The notes below the pieces were generated by a model that was given only the letters and a program-made list of their open reading frames with translations, searched no databases and had not been told where the DNA came from. A stretch of DNA of 40,225 nt from Pelargonium cotyledonis (lineage: Eukaryota; Streptophyta; Magnoliopsida; Geraniales; Geraniaceae): the NCBI GenBank assembly GCA_036897625.1, contig JAYMTA010000112.1:1-40225 (forward strand), given 5' to 3'. Position numbers and translations under genes: made by a program. Below, piece after piece: positions 22,247-34,200 of this stretch. Positions within the stretch are counted from its first letter, which is position 1, and every line of letters begins with the position of its first letter.

Positions 22247-25200
22247 TTAGCTTGGCCATAGGTTGGCGAGTTTTGTTGCGAGTTTTGCAGACTTGTAATC
22301 CTCTCTAAGCTGAATAAACCTGTATTCGAAGACGGATCAAGTCATGAGACTCGTAATATTGTTGGATGTACGCATAGGTCGTGAGGAAACACGCAATTCA
22401 AGTTTATTAAATTTTGGATTATGTACCGAAATAGTTTTGTACTATCTAGTTTGTTCCAATTTAGTCTATGAACTTTAGTTTGTTTCAATTTGGACCAAAA
22501 GTGTTTTCAGTTAGTCCAAATATGTCGAATATGATCCAATCAGGTCCTTTCCGTTAAATTGGATATCATAATCCGTTATATTTTACCGACACCGTTAAGA
22601 ATGTTATAAAATATTAATAATAATACTAACGTGGCAATAAAAATGATTAAATAATTGTTTTCAACATGAAGTGCTAAAATTACCATTTTCACCTGAACTT
22701 TTCAAATTTATAATAAAATGCCATCCAACATCCACAGCCTCCTCCGATCTTCCATTTCGTCTCTCTCCTCTCCAGCGACCACCTCCTCGTGAACATCAAC
22801 CCCTCCGGCCACCACAATTTTACCCTCATAGACTAAGAATATAGCATCGACGTCAAGCTCATCTTTGTCGGAGAACTCAAACAGATCTCAGCTTCTTCAT
22901 CCTTGAACTGGGCTTCCGGTTCCACAGCCGTAATCAACAAACCCTGAAAGACCATGACTCCTCAAATCTCAGCCTCCTCCCCTGAATCAGACTCTTCTTC
23001 GCATCGGAGAGCGAACCAAATCTCACTTTCAAAATCTGAACAGGGTTGTTCTTGTAATTAGTGTCAGGACCCTCAAAATCAGTCTTGGATTTCCATGTCT
23101 TCCTATTGCTATTCACCCAAATTGGGCTCCTCTTCACAGAACGCCCACCCATATCCTCGTTTACTACCATTGGAGACCTTAATTCCATTGAGCTTCATTA
23201 CAAACCCAGGAGCAACCACAATACTTGACATTGTTCGTCTTCCTAAATCCATATATCTATACTAGAAATGAACACAGAGATGATTTGAAAGTTTCCGGAA
23301 GTGTAGCGTTGATTATCAGCATGCCGATCACTGAATTCGGAGAACTGTGAATAGTCCATTCTGATATGGATAGCATTTTTCTTTTATAAATTTGAAATTC
23401 TTTTAATTTAAAATGGTAATTTTAGCACATTATGCTGAAAACAATTTTTTTATTGCCACATCAGCATTCATTATTAATAAATTTATTATACTCTTAACGG
23501 AGTCTGTCAAATTTAGCGGATTATGATATCCAATTTAACGGAAAGGATTAAATTAGAACAAACGAAAGATTTTTGGTCCAGATTGAAACAAATTATAGTT
23601 TTGGAACTAAATCGGAACAAACTAGATAGTACAAGGACTTTTTTGGAATGTAATCCTTATGGTTTTAGATAACTTGAGCATGTCATGCCACCATCCTAGG
23701 TCTTAAAAGATGGATTTTGTCTCTTAAGGATTTGGGAAATGCAATTCTAGAAAGAACCGTAGAAAGACAAAAACCCAATGCGATCTACTTAAAAACACAT
23801 TAGTTATACACCAATTTGGAGGTCCATAAATAACAACTACGAACACAAATATGTATAGCTCGTACCTTTGGGCATCTTTCCTGATTGCGGGACTACCCTC
23901 AAACAGAGTAGAAAGGCTTTCAGGAGCAACAATAAAGACATTGGCCATGCTGGAGAACAATACATATACATTAGTGCAGTGATTTAGAACATAATAACTA
24001 TAAGTTTTAGAGATACTAGAACTGTATGCCACTTACATTCCTAGCAATTCAAATTTCTCATCAACACTAGGAGCATTAAAACTGCGCACAAATTCTCCAT
24101 ACTCGGTTATGTCACGCTTCAGCCGCAATCCTCCACTACAAAATCAACAGAACAGGGTGTGATTCGACCTATTGCTGTATAAATGAAAACTAACTGGAAA
24201 CAAATGTGGCAGAAAACATAAAGTTCACATTTTTCACTCTAAAATAAAAAAAGGTAAACCTGTTAGTTTGATATGCATTGAGCTTAAACAGCTAACAATG
24301 ACTAAAATACATGATCAGAACTTGTATCCTTGTGGGTTTCAATCCTTCCCAGAAAATTTAATTTCCCTTGTAAAAAGAATTTTGTCTGGATGAATGCTTT
24401 TGCTCTTAAGTTGCTATAAACTCCTATGTATAAATAAATCATCTTCTCTCGGTTAAGAAGAAATGTTCATATGAGAATTAAACAAATTACAGAAATCAAG
24501 AACTCTAGAAAGAAGTTTACTTTATTTATTTATATATTTATTTAAGCTGACCTAACTCTTCAACCTCCTAGAACAGGTGTAAAAGACAATTTAAACTAAA
24601 GAAATAAACTCCACCCATACCATGTATCATGTATCATTATTTTTATACAGCTGAGAGCAACTTCACATGAAACCTATATTATAATCGAAATTCGAATGAA
24701 TAGACAATGATCATCTATTAAAATGATTGTAATTATTCCCTTCAAACTCGTGTGCCATAGGACAAAGAGCTTTAACTGAGAGCACTTGAAGCAACAGGAT
24801 CCTGTATGAACCCATGCATGTGAAATGAAGGCTCAATGAAGTATATTCACATAATACATATTGATGTATATTCTTGAGATAACCCCATAACCTATGGAAT
24901 TAGGCCTTACAGACTCCTGTAGCAACATGTATCATTATTTTTTGTTTTTGTTTTTTTCCTTTCATGTACGAGTAAGCCTTTATTTATCAACTTTGCAGTA
25001 CCCTATATAAAGGGCTCTTCTCTTATCAATATATAGATAACATTATATTATCATGAACCATATAAACAATTTGAGATGTGGATTCCTATAAAAGAAAAGG
25101 TGGCCCTAGATATCTGTGTACTGTATTCATATTTTTAATGATTGCTATGAGAAGTTCTGGATTCATATTTGTACACTTCATCCTGACTCAAAAAAAAAAA

Positions 25201-28200
25201 AAAAAAAAAAGGTTCCACCCCTTATGATGATGATGATGACGACAATAAATAATGATGGCAACAGCTATTTACAGGAGAGCTTGATATACTTGATATAGAT
25301 GCAACAAGCAGTGAAACATAAGACCAAGGCTAGTTACCTGGGATTAAAAGTGAATTTCTGCCAATGATTAAGCAGTCCTTTATGCAATCGATTTCCCTGC
25401 AGAGAGGGAGAGAAGTTAGCATGTCAATGACAACAACAAAAAAGAAGAAGAGGAAGATACACTACTTAGTGCAATAAAATTGATCTGATAGCAAAAGTTG
25501 ATTTTACACACGTACACATCAGAAATTTTACTACCAAACGGATGCATCCTGAGTCTCGTTCAATTACAGAACCATTGAAAGTTATTTGCACAAAAACAAC
25601 CATGACCAGCAATTAAAGAGTACGTTGGGGTACTCAATTTTGTGAAACCATATATGTAAACCTAAAGAATGAAAGTACCATACCAATTCTGTTAAGAACG
25701 CTTGTTTGTTAAGACCTTCTAGTGCGGTAAATGCTGATTCAAGCACACGGGAAAGATATGCAACAACTCTGGCAACAAGAAAAAACGACCATTATATAAT
25801 TATCAATAAGGTTCAAAATGATGCCTTCTAAACACACTAACATGATTGCATGTGTTGATAATGGATATTGGGAACAATATTCATATTTCATATGCCCCAG
25901 AAACACAATGGATCAACTTCACATGTAAGCAGCTCCCACAAAATCATATATGTTAACTTTTTATACATCCATAGTATGTCATAATTTTGTCAGTTAGCAA
26001 GTACCTTGTGCAGGCAGTTGTTGGTCGATGATCAGGAATCATTCCATCATCAGGTGACCGATAATCGGTTGCCTTCTGTTCAGCAGACAGCAATCTATCC
26101 ACCTGCACAAGAGTTTCAGATGTCTGAGATGAGGTGGGATGTAAACAAGAATCAGAAAAATGCACAGGATCTGGAAAATTATTCATTCATTATTTTCGAA
26201 AGGATACAAAATCATTGTGAACAATGATTGAAACACAAACTAAGTGAATGTCTGGAAATCTCTCTAGTGACAGGCTATTTTCCAACAGTATCAAGGTATT
26301 AGATGTAATATGCCGTAACAGACCTCAGCTATCACAGTTTCAATGCATTGTTGTAGCCCTTTATAGGCAGCTGACTCCGCACTGGACATCGCAGTTGCCA
26401 TTTCTTCACATGCAGCAGCATGTGCTCCATCTACAGGTAGTAAAAGCCTAGACATAGAATTTGCAAAGTACTACAAGAAAAAAGTCAAACTGATTAACTT
26501 CTCATAATATGAGGAAATTCATACATTATATAAACTATACATAAATGTAACACCATACTTGCTGAACTATAGCCACGCTGCTACCACATCGTTGTACAGC
26601 AACCATGAAAGATTTGAAACTGTTTTCACCAGCTACTGCGGCAGCTTCGGCCTACATATCAATCACTCTTTCAATCTCTCAGATCAGAGATACATCTGAC
26701 AGTACACAATTTAAAAAGGAGGAGGGGGAGAGAAAGAGAGAGAGGCAGGTGATCAGGTAATTACAGCGGAAGCAGCTGCAGCAGCAACCCTTCTACTCAT
26801 ACTTGTGCCCAGCACAAACCTTTCCCTCAAAGCTGCAGCTTCAGTCAGGCTGTCTCTGGCCCGTTCCAGCCCATCAGTTATATATTGACTAACCTGCAAA
26901 CATAGTAGATTTGAGTACCTATGACATGAATCTTGTGAGACCCATAAATCAGTGAACCAACTTACTTGTTCTAGCAGGGACGTGAACACTGTTCTTACAT
27001 TCGATGCAAGAATAGTAGGCTGTACAAAGAGATCATAAAAATAAATAAGTAAAAATATACCACAGAGCATATCAGAACATTAAACTCCAGAATAAAATAA
27101 ACTAAATTGAGATTGTAGCTTTTGTTATTAACCACCCTGTAACGTTACCACTAATCACAACATGATTTATAATTCAAAATGTTAATCATAATGCTACTTT
27201 TTACATCCCCGCCAATCTCTTCATTAGGCATATTGCATTAATTGTTTCTTCATCACCAATGCGTAGCATATACATTGGTTCGGAAACTATTCTACAAATT
27301 ATCACAAACTAAGAACTAGTTTCGAGTTGCTGTGGAGACTTTTCCCTAGCAAATGTAGCAGTTGCTAAGGCAGAAAAACTATTTGCAATGGTTATAGAAG
27401 CGCTGTTAAAGTAAAGTAATTTGTGCAAAAGTTATTGTGACAATCTAAATGAATTCCTTCATATATAAGTTTATTGACTATTGGCCGTTTTAAAACTACT
27501 TATACATTTCCTGTTAAATATTCTCTAAACTACAATTCAACTGCTAGAAGAAAATTAAATCACTAACAAACATTCCCACAAGGAACCTCCAGTGGAAAAT
27601 AAAAGATGAAGATTGAGCTGCATGAGAGCTTAGCATTCATATTCTCAGTGCGATGACAGATATTCTAAGCACCCCTGGATGTTCTGATTTCTTTCATAAC
27701 AAGGAAACCTTTTGTGTGTAATAGAAGACTTCCAAATGTTTCAATCATCATGCAGTAGAGTTCTCAAATCAAAGTCTAGAGAAGAGTCAAAAAGTTTCTA
27801 TTTTCTTCATCTAAAGCACTTAGCCAAGCATTTAGCATTTGACTTTTTAGTTCGAATGATGCAAGCACCCATAGTAACAAAATGAAATATCAAAGGGGAA
27901 AAACAAACTTGAGATGAAAACACGTTGCATCTGGAGATTGCTTCTTCATTCCAACGTACAAACTCTGTCACTACAGTAACAGATATTTGTGTTGGTGTAG
28001 ATGCTACTGAAGCTCCTTTTGATCGCCCAATTGTCCCACTTGACTCGGATTGTTGGCTCTCAGCACATAATTCCTCCATCTGCATGCCAGAAAAGATATA
28101 CGCATGTTACCAAGACATTGCAAAAATGAAGTTGTAACCTCAATCCGAAAGTTATGAGATTACAAAATGAAAACTAATACAACCTTCGCTTGATATAGTT

Positions 28201-31200
28201 GTTTCAGAGAGGCCTGCTCATTCTCGGGATATTCATCTTTATGAGCAGCAAACAGAGACTCTGTGAGGCCTGAAGTGACAGGAAGATGCTATGAAAACAT
28301 TGGATATAAATCATGTGGAAAATATTCCAGGACAAGGATATTATAAGAATAAAAGAAGAGGTAGCTGATGATTTACAGCGATGGATGGCTAAAAGATCAC
28401 AAATATATTAACAAAATCTGTCATTGTTCCCAAAATGCAGAGGAAAATACATTTACTAAAAGTTCATCACATCGTGATAAATAAATAACATTGTTCAGAT
28501 ATTCACATATCTGCCCAGCTAGAGTACAAATGTCAGGAAGGTGAAAAAAACACTAAAATACTACCTCAGACATATATATTGTTCAGTAAAGTCAAGTTAA
28601 TATCACATTATAAACTCTCCCCAAAAGAGTATGCTTTCAGAAGGCTGGTTTTAAATACCAGTTTAGTGTTCTTAGCTGTAACTCTCATATGGCCGCTGGA
28701 AGCATGCCAAATTTCATCATTTTCAAGAACTTTATGCCTTTTCTTCAGGAGTCACAAAGCATAAAGCACAATCAAAATGAAGAAATATCATATATGATTG
28801 TTGCTTGGCAATTATTTAACCTAGAAGTAATCAAATTACAACCCTATCTTAACCACAGCCAAAGCTCACCAGTTGAGGAATCTGCATTTTGTAGTGTTTC
28901 TTTTATATCATTATTGTTTATGCTTTTTTAATTTGTGGGGCTGAGGGTCCAAAGGTGAGCTATACCATGAAGAGTAGGGTTTTGCCTCTTTCCCAAGGCC
29001 CTGAACGTAGATGTGAATGAAATTTGACCCCCGGTCTAATGAGAGGCTTCGCTAGTTGAACCAACTGGCGCCCACGGTATAAAATTTGATTACCAAGATT
29101 ACCATAATAAGTTGTACGCAAATTCAAACGTGAAATACTGATTTAAGTTAATTCTTTACCCTCAATATCCAAGTCACCACAGCCAACAGCTCGTAGATCC
29201 CTTGCAAGTTCCTGTGTCTTCTCATATGCCACTGCTAGCACTCTAAGATACTGAAGCCACGAGTCAAAAATATAAATTACGTGAATACCTTGTCATCACC
29301 TAAAATGGGCATGGGCTCAACAAGAGAATTTTGTACTCACTAATAGAAGTCCCCCTTCCTCCATAGGAGGTAGATTCACAAGAGATGGCTTCACTAATAA
29401 TTTATCCAGAAGGGCGGTAACTCGCTGCTCCAAAACTCGCTACATAAAACAATATGTAAAAATAATGGAATCAAAAGCCAATTTGGAATGGCATATACAC
29501 AATTTATCTTGTAACATGAAACACATGAACAGTAACAAGCATACTTCCTATCTATGTACCTGAACTAAAATTGACATAACTTCATTAGGAGCTGGAAACA
29601 CAGCCGTGATTGTCGCTGCTTCTTTACGTACAGTATCTGCAGAACGAACCAACAAAGGTATAAAAAAAATACATTGAAGAATTGTACCAGTAGAATTAAG
29701 CATAGGTTGGGTGGATTTTAGAGACGAAAAGAGGTGGAGGGGAATAATTTTGCCTTTTTGGAAGAGAGAAAGAAGTCCATCCACTTTTATGCAGGGCCCA
29801 CATAATTTCCAATGATCCAAAATATGGAAGAGAGATAGAGGGGCAAAAACCCTTATCATGAGAAAATATTGATATTCCCCCTAATTTTATTACTTTGCTC
29901 CATAATAGAGGGATAGTTTGTTAAAACAATAAAATATAGGGTTAAATTATAGTTCATCCTCCAACTATATATTCAAACAATAACTGACCCCATACTTTTT
30001 TTTTAGTCACACTTAACTCTTCAAATACTATAAACAGGCATCATTTCACACCCAAAAAAGGGGGGTTGATGAATGTTAATTAACAAAGCCCATTCCTCAA
30101 TTATTTTAACATGTCTTCCATGTTATGTTGGGAAGTGAATTTAAGTTAGTGGGCACACCATGACATTCACAATTGTAACAATCTGCAAACTAATACGCAT
30201 CAATCCCTTTCGCGAAATCTGCCTATTTTCTATAGGTGTAATATCAGGTGCGGTTAACAAATTAGGTGGGAGACTCATTCTTTATTCATGATATGTGTAT
30301 AGTTGGCGAATTAACACTTAGTTTAACCCTTATTTTCTTCTCCCCTATTTTCACTCTCTCCTACTAATCAAAAGAAAGTAATATTCGTTCTTCTTTCCAT
30401 CATAACAAACAATTGGAGAAAGGAAAAAAAAAACGGTCTCTTTCCTTCCAACCATAGCTAAGTTGAAAGGTATTGCCCCAAACCTGTGATTTCTCTGTAT
30501 AAGGAAGAAAGACCACGAGCAACATTGTTAGGACTAAGTTGGGAACCCTGGTCTCCAAGGACCAATCTGGAGTCTGCAGTCATGACTTCCACATCAATAA
30601 ACATTGGTCGTGTGATCACATAATGTTGCATAGCACTGGTACCCCTATTAAACTGCATTTTAAGTTAAAACATAAGTAAGAGGAAGGACAAAATGCACAT
30701 GAAAGAATAAAAGGATTCCTTTGCACACACATCAGGTTCATCATACTTCATAAAATCGGATGATTTAATTCAAATCATCAATTTAAGATGATGATACATT
30801 AAATAAAGTCCAAAGGGGAAAGAAAAAAAAAATATAATACAAGATTATTCAAAATTGCCTTTCTTTCCCATGTTCCAAATGAAATATCAATTGGAAAAGA
30901 ATTTTGCATCATTTCTCATGGCATCATTAACTTCATCATAATTGCTTCAACATAAACAAATAAGAGAATGTAAATTTAACATTTAGGAAACAAAAAACAC
31001 AGTATTTTAATAAATATCTTTTCCATGTTATGCTAGGACCATATACTTCAGTACACATCCATGTGAATGGGAACAACAAATAAAAGGAAAGAAAATATAA
31101 ACCTCACTATATGATCATTTTTAAGTGTGAGTTATAACAAGAAAGGTGAAGACATAAAAATGAGAATCTCATTCCATCCATCATAGGAGGGAATTAACTT

Positions 31201-34200
31201 GATCATAAGCAAGACAATGAGAATGGCAATAGAAATGGCGGATTCTAATCCGAACATCACCAATGGGATCGCATTCTCATTCATCTTCATTTCCCAACTG
31301 AAAATCATAATCTAAATGCTACTTTATGGTTTTCCCTTTCCATGTATGCCTCCTCTCTCTACAAAATTGATAAGGAAAAGTTAATTTTTCCCTTGAAAAT
31401 TTAAATTTCTTTATGGTATAGAGCCTTGACTATTTCACTATATTTTCTCTTAAATTCAGTCCTAAATGGACATAGTCAAGCGATGACCAGCAATGCTGAT
31501 CCTCTCAATTCGAGTACGATCCATTCTGAGGCCACAATGACCAGTAGAAGTGATCTTGGTTTGACAAACCACAAGTTGAATGGTCTGAATTACTTGCAAT
31601 GATTGCAGACAATTGAACTGGCCACTGATGACAGAGGAAAGCTTGATCATTGGACAAGATATAGTGATAGACCAAAAAAAAAAAAAAAACTGATCGTGGA
31701 TGATCCAAAGACAGCAGTATGGAGGTCCGAAAATTCTATGGTCACAACTTGACTAATCAATTCATTTGGATGTGCTGAAGATTCCATGACAAACCACAAA
31801 AATAAAATATTTGCTAACGTAGCCTCTCAAGAGAATGTTGCTGGAGGTTCAGCGACTTTATTTGTAGATGAGTATGCTAAGTGTTGGTTTACTATCAAGC
31901 ATGATTGATATCTATGCTGGAGTTGATGAGTAGTTCTAAAAAGTAAAAAGAAAGGGTATTTTGTGCTTATTTAGAATTCTCTACATATACCCTACACTAT
32001 ATTCAAAGAAGAAGGTCTCACCTAATTAGGTTAGGACTTCATAAATCTTCTCTATGCTTTAGAGCTTATTCTCCCTGACTCTTTCATAACATAATGATTA
32101 TTTGGTCAACAACAAAATTCAAACAAGTCAAGCCCAGATATGTAACAACCCAATAACTTTGTCTCGATATCTCAAGCATTTATCTACAAAGTTCGAATAA
32201 AAATTCCAATCCAACCATGTACCTTTCACTATCTACTCTCTGTTTTTCCGTCACTATGTACACCTAATGAAACGACTCTGATAACATGTCTACTAATGTA
32301 ACAAAGTTTTCTAATCCAATCCAACTAAAACAAAAACAATAAGACAGTTAATCCAATTGAAACAAAAACAATAAGACAATTAATCCAATTTAAACAAAAA
32401 TAATAAGTATGGAGCAAGGGAATAACAATTATGTTAAAATAGCGTTCCATGTAGAGGTCCTTAATTAGTTACGTGTGGTAAGTTATAGCGGATAAATAAA
32501 AGAACAAAACAAACAAAAACATTTCGAATATATTTTAGAACCATTTGGAGCCAGTGATCACAAAATATATATATATATATGTATGTATAAGAAAGTTTAA
32601 TGTTGCATTAAAAAGCCCTTCAACCTCTCAATGATCTACAATCAATTTAATTTCATTGAAAGATGGAAAATTCTATAAGTAGCTATACAACCAACTATAC
32701 AATATGGCATTGAGTGTTGGGCTCCAAAGACTCTGAAAAGTCATAAGATGGGGGTAAGAGAGATGAGAAAATTTAGGTGGATGTGTGGTAATACCAGAAA
32801 TGATAAAGATTAAGAATGAGTTTCTTTGAGGGGGAGTTGGGGTGGCATCAATTGAGGATAAGACACAAGAAAACTTTTTAAAGTAGTTTGGACAGTAGGA
32901 GTAGATCTAAATTAAGGTGGAAAGAAATAGTGAGGGAAAATGTGATAACACTTGGCTTACCAAAAGAGATAACACCAGTTAGGATGGAGTGGAGGAAGAG
33001 AGTACGAGCTAAGGATCCCAAGTTTTGTTAAAACTTAAGAGGGCCTACCCCAACATAGTTTGGGAGGTCGCTTGGATGGTATTATTGTTGTTTAAAGATG
33101 GAAAATGCTAGTCGGCACTACAATAACTATGAACAAAGTCGTCTTAAAACAGTATTACCTGAGATAAAATTTTAGCACATTCTGCCATGGTAGACAATTC
33201 TCTTTTCTGTGATGCTGCATCAAACCGGGACAACAGTCTATTTTCCAGTTCTGCACAGATTAAATACCAAGTTGAATGGCGCACCAATATACCTCAAACT
33301 TCTGCCGGCAAACAAATTATACTTTTTTTCATAGAAACATAGACAGTATACTTTTTTAGTCACAAATTTTCATTCCTTCTTAAACTTTCTTTGAGAAATG
33401 AATAACCTCTCTATTCTTTTCTTCTTCAGTGGCAAGATTCAAACCTAATAATCCCACCATATTATCACTTAGGCCATGGATTATAAGAAATGAATTCCAT
33501 TGCATACTCATGAAGTCATAATTATACCAGTTGTAAATTCCCCATGAACAAGAATTCAAGATTCTATGATTTGTGTGATTTAATGGAATTAACATTTGCT
33601 ATATTAATAAAGAGAACAGATAAATAGCTACTGTACCATTGCAGTAGTCCTGAAGATTGGCAACTGCAACTTCTAATCCTCGGCTAGCAGTAGCATTTCC
33701 CATAACCGATGGAATGGCTATGCCTTGGCTTCCAATATCTTCTTCAGCAAAGGCCCCTAAAATCCACATAAATAGCATGAAGATAATATTTATTCATATA
33801 ACTTGAAAAGCAAAGCAATACAGTAACACAAGTTATCAGCATATGAAGATGCATTCTCAAATTAGTCACTCAAATAATGTAGAAGAAAACAAAATGCACA
33901 AAGCCATTATGTCAAATAAAAAGTCCATAAATTATAAACAAAATATTATTAGAGGAAGGATCTTAAAGGGTGTATTTAATATTGCTTGACTAAACAATGA
34001 ATGTCAACATCGGTATGTGAAGTGATGATAGCGATGGTCAGGGGCAGGATGGAGTAGTGTTATTTGATTCACATATCAAAATACTTGTAGCCAAAGAAAG
34101 AATCCTGAATGCTATCATGCTTATGTAAATAGTAAGAGATAGACAGTCAAGACTACAAGATTACTGCCAGCTTGCTGAGTAAGTAGAATCATCTTACGTA

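Noticed and set aside
22934-23188. 84-codon frame in the MULE interior as an independent gene
   Set aside because: It is enclosed by transposon TIRs, with no start context or family that I recognise. It is kept as possible captured cargo, not as a gene.
23724-24032. 102-codon minus-strand frame containing SEC10 exon 23
   Set aside because: Only 23949-23866 is exon, and the rest of the frame is flanking intron. The true C-terminus is in the exon at 22319-22247.
29690-29930. GA-rich stretch in SEC10 intron 9 with 'cccttat...' phrases
   Set aside because: It looks like part of a repeat, but no inverted or direct terminal repeats could be matched by eye.
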